From contig JAKLGV010000002.1 in NCBI GenBank assembly GCA_022710585.1, forward strand, positions 1 to 64,000: a stretch of DNA of 64,000 nucleotides, in the 5' to 3' direction. The DNA comes from Deltaproteobacteria bacterium (lineage in GTDB: Bacteria; Desulfobacterota; Syntrophia; Syntrophales; Smithellaceae). Both the position numbers and the translations under genes were made by a program. The notes under the pieces are model-generated. The model was not told the DNA's origin and searched no databases. It saw only the letters and a program-made list of their open reading frames with translations. Positions within the stretch are counted from its first letter, which is position 1; each line of letters begins with the position of its first letter. Of the stretch, positions 28,516 to 36,935 are shown in pieces.

Positions 28516-29292
28516 ATGAAAATATCCGAAAGCAATAAATATCCATCCGTGAAAAAAGTGAGTGACGAAGAGCGCATCGGCATGGTGAAAGAAATTTTTT
28601 CAACCATCACCGGCCGATATGATTTTCTGAATCATTTTCTGAGCCTGCGCCGTGATATCGCCTGGCGTCGTTTCACGGTCAAAAAAATGAATTTTTTTAA
28701 GACGAAAAGACTTCTTGATATCGCCTGCGGTACGGGAGATTTATCCATCAACGCCTGTCTGGAGCACGAGGCCATATCCGCTGCCGCCGCTGATTTTGTC
28801 TATCCTATGATAAAAGTCGGACAAGACAAAGTAAAGAAAATAGGCCTTTCCGGTAGAATATATTTTCTTCAGGGAAACGCTTTAAGTCTTCCTTTCGAAG
28901 ACAATTCTTTTGATGTTTCGGCGATGGCTTTCGGAATCAGAAACATTCCTCAAAAAGCGCAGGCCCTGAAAGAAATGCTGCGCGTCACCGTGCCGGGCGG
29001 ACAGATTATGATTCTGGAGATGACGTTTATCCAGAACCGTTTATTCAAATTGTTTTATTATATCTATTTAAACTTTCTGCTTCCCCTGCTAGCTAAAATA
29101 TTTTCCAAAAACGCCGCGGCCTATTATTATCTGGCTGATTCCATTATGAATTTTCCGTCACCCGAGGAGTTTGCCGCCTTTATGAGAGAAAACGGCATCG
29201 TCGCCGTCAAAATTTACCCGCGCACGTTTGGCATTGCCTGCCTGTATGCAGGAATCAAAGATTCATCCAATCAGGATAAGGGATGTCTTTAA
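28516..29292 (+). CDS. ubiE: UbiE/MenG-type quinone methyltransferase
   Basis: A C-methyltransferase for demethylmenaquinone or 2-polyprenyl-benzoquinol, about 258 residues from ATG 28516. The signature VKEIFSTITGRYDFLNHFLS opens the protein; LLDIACGTGDLS is the SAM-binding motif I and MAFGIRNIP is conserved. In an anaerobe menaquinone is the likely product, an inference. There is no clear Shine-Dalgarno; the start lies 13 bases after the hisD stop, and a GTG reaching back into hisD is less likely. Confidence 0.9.
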   Translation: MKISESNKYPSVKKVSDEERIGMVKEIFSTITGRYDFLNHFLSLRRDIAWRRFTVKKMNFFKTKRLLDIACGTGDLSINACLEHEAISAAAADFVYPMIKVGQDKVKKIGLSGRIYFLQGNALSLPFEDNSFDVSAMAFGIRNIPQKAQALKEMLRVTVPGGQIMILEMTFIQNRLFKLFYYIYLNFLLPLLAKIFSKNAAAYYYLADSIMNFPSPEEFAAFMRENGIVAVKIYPRTFGIACLYAGIKDSSNQDKGCL

Positions 29293-29338
29293 AGATTGGG
29301 TCAGAATTTGGAAATTATCGCCTGATTGATGTAAAAAC

Positions 29339-29367
29339 TTGACAAGCGAAACCCCTTAAGATAAAAG
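29339..29367 (+). promoter_or_regulatory. Promoter of tRNA-Thr
   Basis: TTGACA (29339-29344), 17-base spacer, TAAAAG (29362-29367). The expected transcript start is about 27 bases before the tRNA 5' end. Confidence 0.6.
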
Positions 29368-29400
29368 TTGTGCCCCTTTAAGGATCTTCTCAAGCCGGGT

Positions 29401-29476
<76 letters not shown>

Positions 29477-29610
29477 TTAAAATCAAGTAGTTGCTCAATT
29501 TTTGAAAAAAGTCATTTTATCCCGTGCCGGTCCCGTTTTTTTTATTTTCAACTGGGCATAAAAAACCTTAAGAAGTATTTTCGGGTCGTTCTTTGATGCA
29601 ATAATATTGC

Positions 29611-29638
29611 TTGACAGATAAGACCGTTGGCTGATAAT
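29611..29638 (+). promoter_or_regulatory. Promoter of the fur-like/lipoprotein pair, with a possible operator
   Basis: TTGACA (29611-29616), 16-base spacer, GATAAT (29633-29638). Just downstream a GGAAT-C-ATTCC palindrome (29649-29659) lies between the predicted transcript start and the ATG, where an autoregulating Fur/PerR protein could bind. It does not match the classical Fur box. Confidence 0.55.
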
Positions 29639-29667
29639 GTCTCAAATAGGAATCATTCCGAAAGATA

Positions 29668-30102
29668 ATGTTAAATAAAACAGAATTTATCGATCAATTG
29701 AGAGAAAAAGGTCTGAAGGTCACCCCGCAGCGTTTGTCTGTTATTGAAACCCTTATGGAAAACCGCTACGACCATCCCGGGGCAGCATTGGTTTATCGGG
29801 AGGCGCGTAAAAAATTAGCCAGCATCAGTTTGTCCACTGTTTACGCAACACTGAAAGAGTTCTCTGAACATGGCATGATCAGGGCTCTGGAGTTTGATCG
29901 AATAGAAAACCGTTATGACCTGGATCTTTCCGAACACGTTAATCTTGTTTGTTTAAAATGCGGTTCTATCAGTGATTTTGATCTCCCCTGCTCAATTGAA
30001 ACCAAGAATATCAAGCGCAAAGCCGGTTTTGTCATTACGGACACGCGCATGGAATATTACGGCTATTGCCGGAATTGTATGAAAAATACTTTAAAGGAGT
30101 AA
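29668..30102 (+). CDS. Fur-family metalloregulator (PerR/Fur type)
   Basis: A 144-residue Fur-superfamily repressor. The winged-helix part carries GLKVTPQRLSVIETL and SISLSTVYATLKEF (recognition helix). The C-terminal metal domain has two CxxC pairs (LKCG at about 95-98 and CRNC near 134-137) that form the structural zinc site. HVNLVCLKCG and the following Asp/Glu residues resemble PerR-type peroxide sensors, but the subtype cannot be fixed by eye. It is followed 5 bases later by a lipoprotein gene, so the two are one unit. Confidence 0.9.
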   Translation: MLNKTEFIDQLREKGLKVTPQRLSVIETLMENRYDHPGAALVYREARKKLASISLSTVYATLKEFSEHGMIRALEFDRIENRYDLDLSEHVNLVCLKCGSISDFDLPCSIETKNIKRKAGFVITDTRMEYYGYCRNCMKNTLKE

Positions 30103-30107
30103 AAGAT

Positions 30108-31070
30108 ATGATGAAAAAATTAATGAGCTTTGTTTTGCTCGGATTATTGCTCATTCTTGCTGCCGGTTGCGGCGGCAGTAGTGAAGAAGAAAAAAATTCT
30201 TCCCCAAAAGCAATGGAAACATTTTCTCTGGCGGGAGTTGAAGGAACAATTGATGGGGAGGACATAGAAGTTACTGTTCCATACGGCACTAATGTAACGG
30301 ATTCGGCAGCGACGTTTACTTATACCGGAGCCAAAGTGGTGGTAGGAGAAGCCGAGCAGGAAAGCGGCGTAACAACCAATGACTTTACCAATTCAGTGCT
30401 TTATACGGTAGTGGGTGATGATAATTCGACAAAAGATTACACGGTAAAGGTGACCATTGCTCCGTCATCGGACAAAGCAATTACGTCATTTTCTCTGGCG
30501 GGCGCCAATGGTACAATCAATGGCCAGACAATTGCTGTGAAATTGCCGAGTGATACGAATGTGACAAATCTGGCGGCGACTTTCACGACAACCGGCACTG
30601 AAGTGAAAGTAGGTGACGTTGTTCAGATCAGCGGCCAGACACTCAACAACTTTACCAATCCGGTGGTTTATACCGTGACGGCGGCGGATGCTTCTACCCA
30701 GATTTACACAGTAACGGTAACGCTAGAAACGGTGATACAAAAAGCGACAGCGATCAGAGTTTCCATATCACCGGATAATACGGGGACTGTTGTTCCTTAC
30801 GGAGTTTTTTGTGCAAGATCGAAAAGCTTTGTCGCTACGGTAACTGTAACAGACCCGGATGGTAATACGATTGTTGACTGGGAATGGTTAGATACTGATC
30901 GGAGTGGCACAGTAAAAAGCAGGGGAACAGGTACGACAACAATAACCGAAATAAACGGGACGAAAAAGATATCATTATCACCACCATTTTACACGGCACA
31001 CAAAATTACATTTAAAGCGACCGCAGACGATGGCGTAACCGGCTCCTTCACTACTCCCGAAATCGCCTGA
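30108..31070 (+). CDS. Lipoprotein with two tandem DUF5018-like repeats
   Basis: About 320 residues. The signal peptide has lipobox LAAGC (Cys about residue 20), so the protein is lipid-anchored. Two beta-rich modules of about 85 residues follow (about 32-117 and 122-208), each built FSLAGxxGTIxGxxIxV...TNVT...ATFT..G..V.VG...FTN.V.YTV...YTVxVT, like the DUF5018 class of surface proteins. The C-terminal 100 residues resemble an Ig-like domain (FVATVTVTDPDGNTIVDWEW). Start ATG 30108 has AAAGGAG 8 bases upstream, inside the end of the fur-like gene. Function unknown. Confidence 0.85.
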   Translation: MMKKLMSFVLLGLLLILAAGCGGSSEEEKNSSPKAMETFSLAGVEGTIDGEDIEVTVPYGTNVTDSAATFTYTGAKVVVGEAEQESGVTTNDFTNSVLYTVVGDDNSTKDYTVKVTIAPSSDKAITSFSLAGANGTINGQTIAVKLPSDTNVTNLAATFTTTGTEVKVGDVVQISGQTLNNFTNPVVYTVTAADASTQIYTVTVTLETVIQKATAIRVSISPDNTGTVVPYGVFCARSKSFVATVTVTDPDGNTIVDWEWLDTDRSGTVKSRGTGTTTITEINGTKKISLSPPFYTAHKITFKATADDGVTGSFTTPEIA

Positions 31071-31196
31071 GGAACAAACTACTAACCACCCGTGTGGTGG
31101 GATAAAAGAAAATAAAGCAGACACCTTTTGAACAAACGGTTCTTAAGCACATCTGAAAGCATTGAGTGAGACACTGGCAACTGTCGAGAAAATCTC

Positions 31197-31252
31197 AATA
31201 AGAATTAAGAAGGGGGATTGGTTGAATCTAATCCCCCTTCTTAATTCTTATT
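31197..31252. repeat. 23-bp perfect hairpin; contents of the 31071-31425 gap
   Basis: Two 23-base arms (31197-31219 and 31230-31252) pair without mismatch around a 10-base loop GGTTGAATCT; the inner part reads AAGGGGGATT/AATCCCCCTT. It lies 127 bases after the lipoprotein stop and could act as a terminator, but no T-tract follows, and its length suggests a dispersed palindromic element. The rest of the gap shows only AAAGGAGA just before the TPR gene. Confidence 0.75.
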
Positions 31253-31425
31253 GCCACATATTTTCTTGGAAATTTAGGGAGGCTTCGCATCACAGGTGAT
31301 TAAAGAATTTTTTCTCAAGTCATATTTTGATATCTGGAATTTTTCATCATTTATTGCTAGTAAATTTCAAAGGCAAATTGAGACATGAGGGAGATGCACT
31401 TCCATTGAATTAAAGGAGAAATATT

Positions 31426-32325
31426 ATGAACAGACAGGCGCATATAAATCTATTATTGATAACATCATTATTATTGATACCCTTCTTTGTTATGAATGAT
31501 ATGACGTGGGCTTCTGAAAAAAAAGTAACGGATAAAGAAATTGTTTTATCAACCGATAAAATGCTGAAAGACGTCAACATGTGTTTGAAGCAAGCTCATG
31601 AGTTTTACCAAAAAGGTGATTATCAGCGGGCGATCAATCAGTATAATCAATGTATTGAAATACACCCTCAAAGCTATGCGTCTTACTATTCTCGCGGCAT
31701 GGCTTATTACATGCTGGGCAATCATGCAAAAGCCGTCAAAGATTTGGACATGGCCATTAAGTTCAATCCCGCAAATGCAATATCTTATGGCACGCGCGGA
31801 AATGCTTACCACAAGCTTGGCAATTTCAATCAATCGATTAAAGATTATTCAAAAGCGGTGGAAATGAACCCCCGGGATACGGCGTCTTATATTAACCGGG
31901 GGAATAGCTATGAGAGCATCGGCAAATATGACGAGGCGATAAAAGATTATACGCAATGCATTAAGATAAAACCGGATGATGCCGATGCCTATTATAATCG
32001 GGGGATTGTCTGTGAAAAAACGGGTAATTACGCTCAGGCGATTAAAGATTTCACGAAAGTCATAGCGCTCAATCCGCAAAATGCCGATGCCTATTATAAC
32101 CGGGGAAACTCCTATGAGGGTATGGGTAATCCCAGGAATGCGGCCAAAGATTTCAGCAAAGTCATAGAATTGAACCCGAAATACGAAAATGCCTATTACA
32201 AAAGAGGTCTTGCCAAGACGGCGCTCGGCCTGAAGAAAGAGGCATTGACCGATTACCGGTCAGCGGCAAAATTAGGCCACAAAGAATCACAGGATCTTCT
32301 CAAAAAGCAGAATCTTAACTGGTAG
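31426..32325 (+). CDS. Secreted TPR-repeat protein
   Basis: 299 residues with a signal peptide (about 1-30, cleavage near TWA-SEKK), so periplasmic or surface-exposed. Seven tandem tetratricopeptide repeats fill about residues 52-290, each of 34 residues with the pattern AYYNRGxxYxxxGNYxxAIKDFxKxIxLNP. TPR arrays bind partner proteins; no catalytic domain is present and the partner is unknown. AAAGGAGA lies 7 bases before the ATG. It appears monocistronic. Confidence 0.88.
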   Translation: MNRQAHINLLLITSLLLIPFFVMNDMTWASEKKVTDKEIVLSTDKMLKDVNMCLKQAHEFYQKGDYQRAINQYNQCIEIHPQSYASYYSRGMAYYMLGNHAKAVKDLDMAIKFNPANAISYGTRGNAYHKLGNFNQSIKDYSKAVEMNPRDTASYINRGNSYESIGKYDEAIKDYTQCIKIKPDDADAYYNRGIVCEKTGNYAQAIKDFTKVIALNPQNADAYYNRGNSYEGMGNPRNAAKDFSKVIELNPKYENAYYKRGLAKTALGLKKEALTDYRSAAKLGHKESQDLLKKQNLNW

Positions 32326-32406
32326 TTCAAGGTAAAGTGATATTTTTTCCGGATGATGTGTTTCATTCAAAAATAGCGGCGGCAGGACCGAAGAAGATCA
32401 ACCAAG

Positions 32407-33984
32407 ATGAGTAAAGAACAAACACCGGCAGAGATAGAGTTGAATCCCGAATTTCAGCGCGCGCTGGAGTTGATGGAGAAGACGGAACAACATGTCTTCA
32501 TCACAGGCCGGGCGGGCACGGGCAAGTCAACGCTGCTGAATTATTTTTACAGTCACACGAAGAAAAATGCCGTTCTGCTGGCGCCGACCGGGGTGGCCGC
32601 CGTGAATATTGCCGGTCAGACCATTCATTCCTTTTTCCAGTTCAAACCCAATGTGACGCCTTCCGCCATTAAGAAAAAGAAGCGTACGGGGCTGGACAAT
32701 ACCTCTCTCTATAAAAAATTGACCACCATTGTCATTGACGAGGTTTCCATGGTGCGCGCCGATCTGCTGGACTGTGTGGATAAATTTCTGAGGCTCAACG
32801 GCCCGCACGCAAAACGTCCCTTCGGCGGCGTGCAGATGATTTTTATCGGCGATCTCTATCAATTGCCGCCGGTTGTCACGAGCGCCGAGCGCGAAATTTT
32901 CCGGTCGCATTACGAAAGTTCTTATTTTTTCAGCGCCCACGTCATGAAACAACTGGCGCTGGAATTTGTCGAACTGGAAAAAGTTTACCGCCAGAAGGAT
33001 GACGATTTCATCCGCCTGCTCAATGCCGTTCGCAACAATTCCATCACGGACGATGATATTGCTTTGTTCAACCGGCGCTGCGATTCATCCTTTACTGCCG
33101 CCGCGGATGATTTTTATATTTCGCTCACCAGCACCAACGATCTGGCGGATGACATCAACGCGCAGCGCCTGTCGCAATTGCCCGGCAGAATCTGGAAAGC
33201 CCGGGGAGAAATATCGGGTGATTTCGGCAGGGAATATCTGCCGACGGCGGTCGAGTTGAACCTCAAAAAAGGCGCGCAGATTATGATGCTCAACAACGAT
33301 TCCTACGGCCAGTGGATCAACGGCACGATTGGCAGGGTGAAAAAATTTGCAAAAAATGAGGATGGCGAGGATGTCATTATCGCGCAACTGGACAACGGTG
33401 AAACGGCGGAAGTTTCTCCTTATGTCTGGAAAATCTACAAGTATGTCTTGAAAAACGGGGAATTGCTGTCGGAAGAAGTCGGGTCTTTCCGCCATTATCC
33501 GGTCCGTCTGGCTTTTGCCGTCACCATTCACAAAAGCCAGGGTAAAACCTTTGAAAAGGTTGTCATTGATGTCGGACGCGGCACTTTCGCCCACGGACAG
33601 ATGTATGTGGCGCTTTCCCGCTGCACGACACTGGACGGAATTATCCTGAAGACGCCGTTGAAGAAAAGCCATGTCTTGATGGACTGGCGCGTGGTGAAAT
33701 TTCTGACGGGTTTGCAATACGCAAAGGCCGCGCTGTCCTGCACACGCGAAGACAAACTGCGGATGCTGACCAGGGCCATTCAAGAACAGCAAACCGTCGA
33801 AATTGTTTACCTGAAAGCCAAAGATGAAAAGTCAAAACGGTTGGTCCGCCCGTTATTGATTGAAGATATGGAATTCAACGGACATCCTTTTCTGGGATTG
33901 AATGCCTATTGCCTGGCGCGCCGGCAACCAAGAGTCTTTAACATAGATCGCATCCTGCAAATCTCCTTATCACCCGGGGGATAA
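32407..33984 (+). CDS. PIF1-type helicase with C-terminal WYL domain
   Basis: A 525-residue SF1B helicase of the PIF1/RecD group. Walker A is GRAGTGKST (34-42), Walker B IDEVSM (about 110), motif III GDLYQLPPV (about 153), and motif V/VI region AVTIHKSQGKTFEKVVID then MYVALSRCT. The last 70 residues (456-525) match a WYL domain: VEIVYLKAKDEKSKRLVRP, then LGLNAYCLARRQPRVFNIDRI. A WYL domain is documented on the PIF1 helicase of Thermotoga elfii, where it aids ssDNA binding; the same role here is an inference. Likely substrates are G-quadruplex or duplex DNA during replication or repair. Confidence 0.88.
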   Translation: MSKEQTPAEIELNPEFQRALELMEKTEQHVFITGRAGTGKSTLLNYFYSHTKKNAVLLAPTGVAAVNIAGQTIHSFFQFKPNVTPSAIKKKKRTGLDNTSLYKKLTTIVIDEVSMVRADLLDCVDKFLRLNGPHAKRPFGGVQMIFIGDLYQLPPVVTSAEREIFRSHYESSYFFSAHVMKQLALEFVELEKVYRQKDDDFIRLLNAVRNNSITDDDIALFNRRCDSSFTAAADDFYISLTSTNDLADDINAQRLSQLPGRIWKARGEISGDFGREYLPTAVELNLKKGAQIMMLNNDSYGQWINGTIGRVKKFAKNEDGEDVIIAQLDNGETAEVSPYVWKIYKYVLKNGELLSEEVGSFRHYPVRLAFAVTIHKSQGKTFEKVVIDVGRGTFAHGQMYVALSRCTTLDGIILKTPLKKSHVLMDWRVVKFLTGLQYAKAALSCTREDKLRMLTRAIQEQQTVEIVYLKAKDEKSKRLVRPLLIEDMEFNGHPFLGLNAYCLARRQPRVFNIDRILQISLSPGG

Positions 33985-34019
33985 GAAAAAATAGCCATCC
34001 GATAGGGCTGCTCCCGCAA

Positions 34020-34703
34020 TCAAGGTGTTGATGAATTCTTATCCAGCGCGTTTTGCGTTAATCTGTCTTTGCTGAAATAGGCGCACAGGGTAATCAAAAT
34101 AATGATCGGAACTCCCAGTTCCGCTATTTCTTCGATCGCGCCGGCATCTAATGATAACTGATGTGATATCTCAATACCCAGCCCCTTGAGTTTTCTGTCA
34201 AGACCGTCAAGAGTCTGAGAGACACCCAGCAGTGCACACGTAATGAAAACGCCGACGGCTACAATATCTTGTCTTCTTAAATTAATTAAAAAATCTCTTA
34301 AATGACGGCGGATCATCATGAAAATGATATAGAGAAGGAAAACGATAATAAAGATGCCGATTATTTTTTCTAAAAGAGGGACATTGGCGCCTGTGTAGAA
34401 TCTGAGTTTAAAGATTCCTGTCGTGGTAAAGCGAGTGTCAAAATCCAGTTCTCTGAGCATGAAAAAGATAATAAGTGTAAATATATCATAATATTTCTTA
34501 ATATAGGAAAGCCCGCCCCGATACACCATTACAGCGACACAAAGGAAATAACCCAACGCCGTTGCCGCTTCAATCAGGCCGCCTTCCTTGAGCAGAAATT
34601 TTCTGTCGGGGCCGTCTAAAACAAGAGAGAGGCCGAACAGCAGTAAAAGGATTATGCCGGCAATAATGAATTGAATTACGGTGTTTCTGTCATTTGAAAG
34701 CAT
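34020..34703 (-). CDS. Unknown six-helix membrane protein
   Basis: 227 residues; family not recognised. Six hydrophobic helices: about 9-28, 42-62, 72-84, 112-135, 145-163 and 198-210. Conserved-looking polar spots lie at membrane borders: KEGGLIEAATALGY, FFMLRELDFDTRF and EEIAELGVP. The pattern of paired acidic residues next to helices suggests a functional membrane site, but no enzyme family can be named. It converges on the PIF1-WYL gene with a 35-base gap and no visible terminator. Confidence 0.75.
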   Translation of the reverse strand: MLSNDRNTVIQFIIAGIILLLLFGLSLVLDGPDRKFLLKEGGLIEAATALGYFLCVAVMVYRGGLSYIKKYYDIFTLIIFFMLRELDFDTRFTTTGIFKLRFYTGANVPLLEKIIGIFIIVFLLYIIFMMIRRHLRDFLINLRRQDIVAVGVFITCALLGVSQTLDGLDRKLKGLGIEISHQLSLDAGAIEEIAELGVPIIILITLCAYFSKDRLTQNALDKNSSTP

Positions 34704-34831
34704 CGATGTCTAATAATTGAATTCGGCGGAAGTATCAACTAAATTGTTAAAATTAAAACGAAATACTGAGTGAATTGATAAAAGTCCGGCGGAGTGTCCT
34801 GATCGTCAACATGTCTGTCATTAAAAACACC

Positions 34832-34859
34832 TTGACAAAATATTTTCGTTCAATAACAT
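34832..34859 (+). promoter_or_regulatory. Promoter of tRNA-Gly
   Basis: TTGACA (34832-34837), 16-base spacer, TAACAT (34854-34859), ending 12 bases before the tRNA 5' end. Confidence 0.6.
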
Positions 34860-34871
34860 TAGCGCCTCGTG

Positions 34872-34946
34872 AGCGGGCGTAATTCAGCGGTAGAATGTCA
34901 GCTTCCCAAGCTGGACGTCGCCGGTTCGAGCCCGGTCGCCCGCTCC
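34872..34946 (+). tRNA. tRNA-Gly (anticodon CCC)
   Basis: Acceptor GCGGGCG pairs with CGCCCGC; the anticodon stem TCAGC/GCTGG (one T-G wobble) holds loop TTCCCAA, anticodon CCC; the T-arm is GCCGG-TTCGAGC-CCGGT. The 3' CCA is encoded (34944-34946). Confidence 0.96.
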
Positions 34947-34983
34947 AATTTTTAAAAAAGGACGGTTATTTACCGTAATCTTT

Positions 34984-35011
34984 TTGCTTGCTTTGTCCCA
35001 GGGGATATGCT
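34984..35011 (+). promoter_or_regulatory. Promoter candidate of the rimP-nusA-infB operon
   Basis: TTGCTT (34984-34989), 16-base spacer, TATGCT (35006-35011). It places the transcript start near 35018, upstream of the attenuator-like hairpin. Confidence 0.45.
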
Positions 35012-35048
35012 AGCAAAATTCGAAACCATCGATAAGGTAGTATTGATG

Positions 35049-35076
35049 AGTGGGCTCGTGCCCACTTTTTTATTTT
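35049..35076 (+). terminator. Attenuator-like hairpin before rimP
   Basis: A 7-bp stem AGTGGGC/GCCCACT (35049-35055, 35060-35066) with a TCGT loop and a run of six Ts then TATTTT: a textbook intrinsic terminator only 7 bases before the rimP ATG. Because it is 5' of the operon and 3' of its promoter, it should act as a leader attenuator. A stop for tRNA-Gly read-through is the simpler alternative. Confidence 0.75.
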
Positions 35077-35082
35077 CTGAGT

Positions 35083-35553
35083 ATGGATGCTGATGTAAAA
35101 GAAAAAATATGGTCGTTAGCCGAACCGGTTGTGGTTGCGGAAGGAATGGAGTTGATTCACGTGGAATGCATCAAAATGCATACACGCTGGATTATCCGGC
35201 TTTTTCTGGACAAGGATGGCGGGATCACGCTCAATGATTGCACCAACATAAGCAATCAATTGGGCGATATTTTCGATATTCGCGAGGTGGTTAACGGTTC
35301 TTACACGCTGGAGGTCTCTTCGCCCGGTTTTGACCGGCCGATATCGCGGGATGTGGATTTTTTTAAATACCGGAACTCCAGAGTGAATATTAAAACAGTT
35401 GCTAAAATCGATGGTGTCAAGAATTTTCACGGTATTCTGGTTGATTCTATAGAAGAAGCGGGCCGGAAATTTGTCATTATTGATGTTGCCGGTAAAACTT
35501 ACCGCATTTCGCGGCAGGATATTTTAAAGGCCAATCTTGCCGAAGAGGGATAA
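35083..35553 (+). CDS. rimP: Ribosome maturation factor RimP
   Basis: 156 residues, needed for 30S subunit maturation. The GMELIHVECIKMHTRWIIRLFLDKDGGITLNDC stretch split around residues 22-55 and YTLEVSSPGFDRPI are family hallmarks. The ATG at 35083 gives the family N-terminus MDADVKEKIWSLAEPVV; an upstream in-frame start at 35050 falls inside the attenuator hairpin and is rejected. It heads the rimP-nusA-infB operon. Confidence 0.93.
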   Translation: MDADVKEKIWSLAEPVVVAEGMELIHVECIKMHTRWIIRLFLDKDGGITLNDCTNISNQLGDIFDIREVVNGSYTLEVSSPGFDRPISRDVDFFKYRNSRVNIKTVAKIDGVKNFHGILVDSIEEAGRKFVIIDVAGKTYRISRQDILKANLAEEG

Positions 35554-35625
35554 TATAAAAAAGGGAATAACGCCAGTAGGCTGAAATTCTATATCATATC
35601 AGCGAAAAAAGGGAGGAATTTTCAA

Positions 35626-36897
35626 ATGTTGCCAGAACTTAAACGTCTGATCGAACAGATGGGTAAGGACAGAGGTATAAGCAAGGAGATTATTGTCGAA
35701 GCCCTCGAAGCGGCAATGCTTACTGCTGCCGGTAAGAAATTCGGACAGAATGTGGAAATAGAAGCGCATTACAATGATGAAACCGGTGAAGTGGAGGTTT
35801 TTCAGTACAAAACTGTTGTGGACAAGGTTCTGCATCCGGAAACGCAGATTTCCAGAGAAGAGGCAAGGAGAACGCTTGATGAAGGCGCCGAGTTTGGGGA
35901 CAGTCTGGGAAGGAAAATCGAAACCAGCGCCTTTGGCCGGATTGCCGTGCAGTTGGCCAAGCAGATCATCATTCAAAGGGTTAAAGACGCGGAATGCGAT
36001 AACATCTATGATGAATACAAGGATCGCAAAGGTGAACTGGTCAACGGTTTTGTACAGCGATTTGAAGGCGGCAGTATTGTTGTCAATCTCGGACGGGCGG
36101 AGGGCATCGTGCCGCAATCGGAACAGATTCATCGCGAAGCTTACAAACGCGGTGAAAGAATCCGCGCCTATATCGTTGAGGTGAAAAAAAGCGCCAAGGG
36201 ATTGCAGATCATCCTTTCGCGTACTCATCCGGCCTTCCTGAAAGCTCTGTTTGAGGTCGAAGTGCCCGAGATATCCGAAGGATTGATTGAAATTCTCAAT
36301 GTAGCCCGCGAACCGGGCAAGCGGGGCAAGATTGCCGTCCGTTCCAAAGACAAGGATATCGATCCGGTGGGCGCGTGCGTGGGCATGAGAGGGGCGCGTG
36401 TGCAGAGCGTGGTGCAGGAATTGCGCGGGGAAAAGATAGACATTATTCCTTACAGCGATGACGCCGCCAAATATGTCAGCAGCGCTCTTTCGCCTGCCAA
36501 GGTCAACCGGGTTTTTATCGATGATGAGAATAGGACCATGACGGTGATTGTTCCCGATGATCAGCTTTCGCTGGCGATCGGAAAAAACGGACAGAATGTC
36601 CGCCTGGCGGTGAAGCTCACCGGCTGGAACATCGATATGAAGAGTGAATCGATGGTGCAGGCCCAGGAGGACGGAAAAGAAGGCCAGACGGATCTGACCA
36701 AACTGAGCGGCATCGGTCCGGCGATGGCGGAAAAGCTCTTCAACAAGGGCATCAAGAGCCTGGCCATGGTTGCCGCCACGGAGCCGGAAAAACTGTCTGA
36801 GATCCCCGGCGTCGGTGAGAAGACGGCTCAGCAGTGGATTGAAGAGTCCGGCAAAATTTTAAATGAAGAAGTAACCGGCAATAAGGAAGATTTGTAA
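35626..36897 (+). CDS. nusA: Transcription elongation/termination factor NusA
   Basis: 423 residues. The N-terminal RNA polymerase-binding domain (1-125), S1 domain (about 130-200), and KH1 and KH2 (about 200-345, PVGACVGMRGARVQSV and SLAIGKNGQNVRLAVKLTGW) are all present. The tail has a helix-hairpin-helix pair (LSGIGPAMAEKLF and LSEIPGVGEKTAQQWI) of the kind found in longer NusA forms. GGGAGG precedes the ATG. Confidence 0.96.
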   Translation: MLPELKRLIEQMGKDRGISKEIIVEALEAAMLTAAGKKFGQNVEIEAHYNDETGEVEVFQYKTVVDKVLHPETQISREEARRTLDEGAEFGDSLGRKIETSAFGRIAVQLAKQIIIQRVKDAECDNIYDEYKDRKGELVNGFVQRFEGGSIVVNLGRAEGIVPQSEQIHREAYKRGERIRAYIVEVKKSAKGLQIILSRTHPAFLKALFEVEVPEISEGLIEILNVAREPGKRGKIAVRSKDKDIDPVGACVGMRGARVQSVVQELRGEKIDIIPYSDDAAKYVSSALSPAKVNRVFIDDENRTMTVIVPDDQLSLAIGKNGQNVRLAVKLTGWNIDMKSESMVQAQEDGKEGQTDLTKLSGIGPAMAEKLFNKGIKSLAMVAATEPEKLSEIPGVGEKTAQQWIEESGKILNEEVTGNKEDL

Positions 36898-36935
36898 TTT
36901 GAAATTCAAGAAACTTAATATGGAGATTTTTGCGC

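Noticed and set aside
35050..35553. Upstream in-frame start for rimP
   Set aside because: It would translate through the attenuator hairpin and lacks a ribosome site; ATG 35083 fits the family N-terminus.
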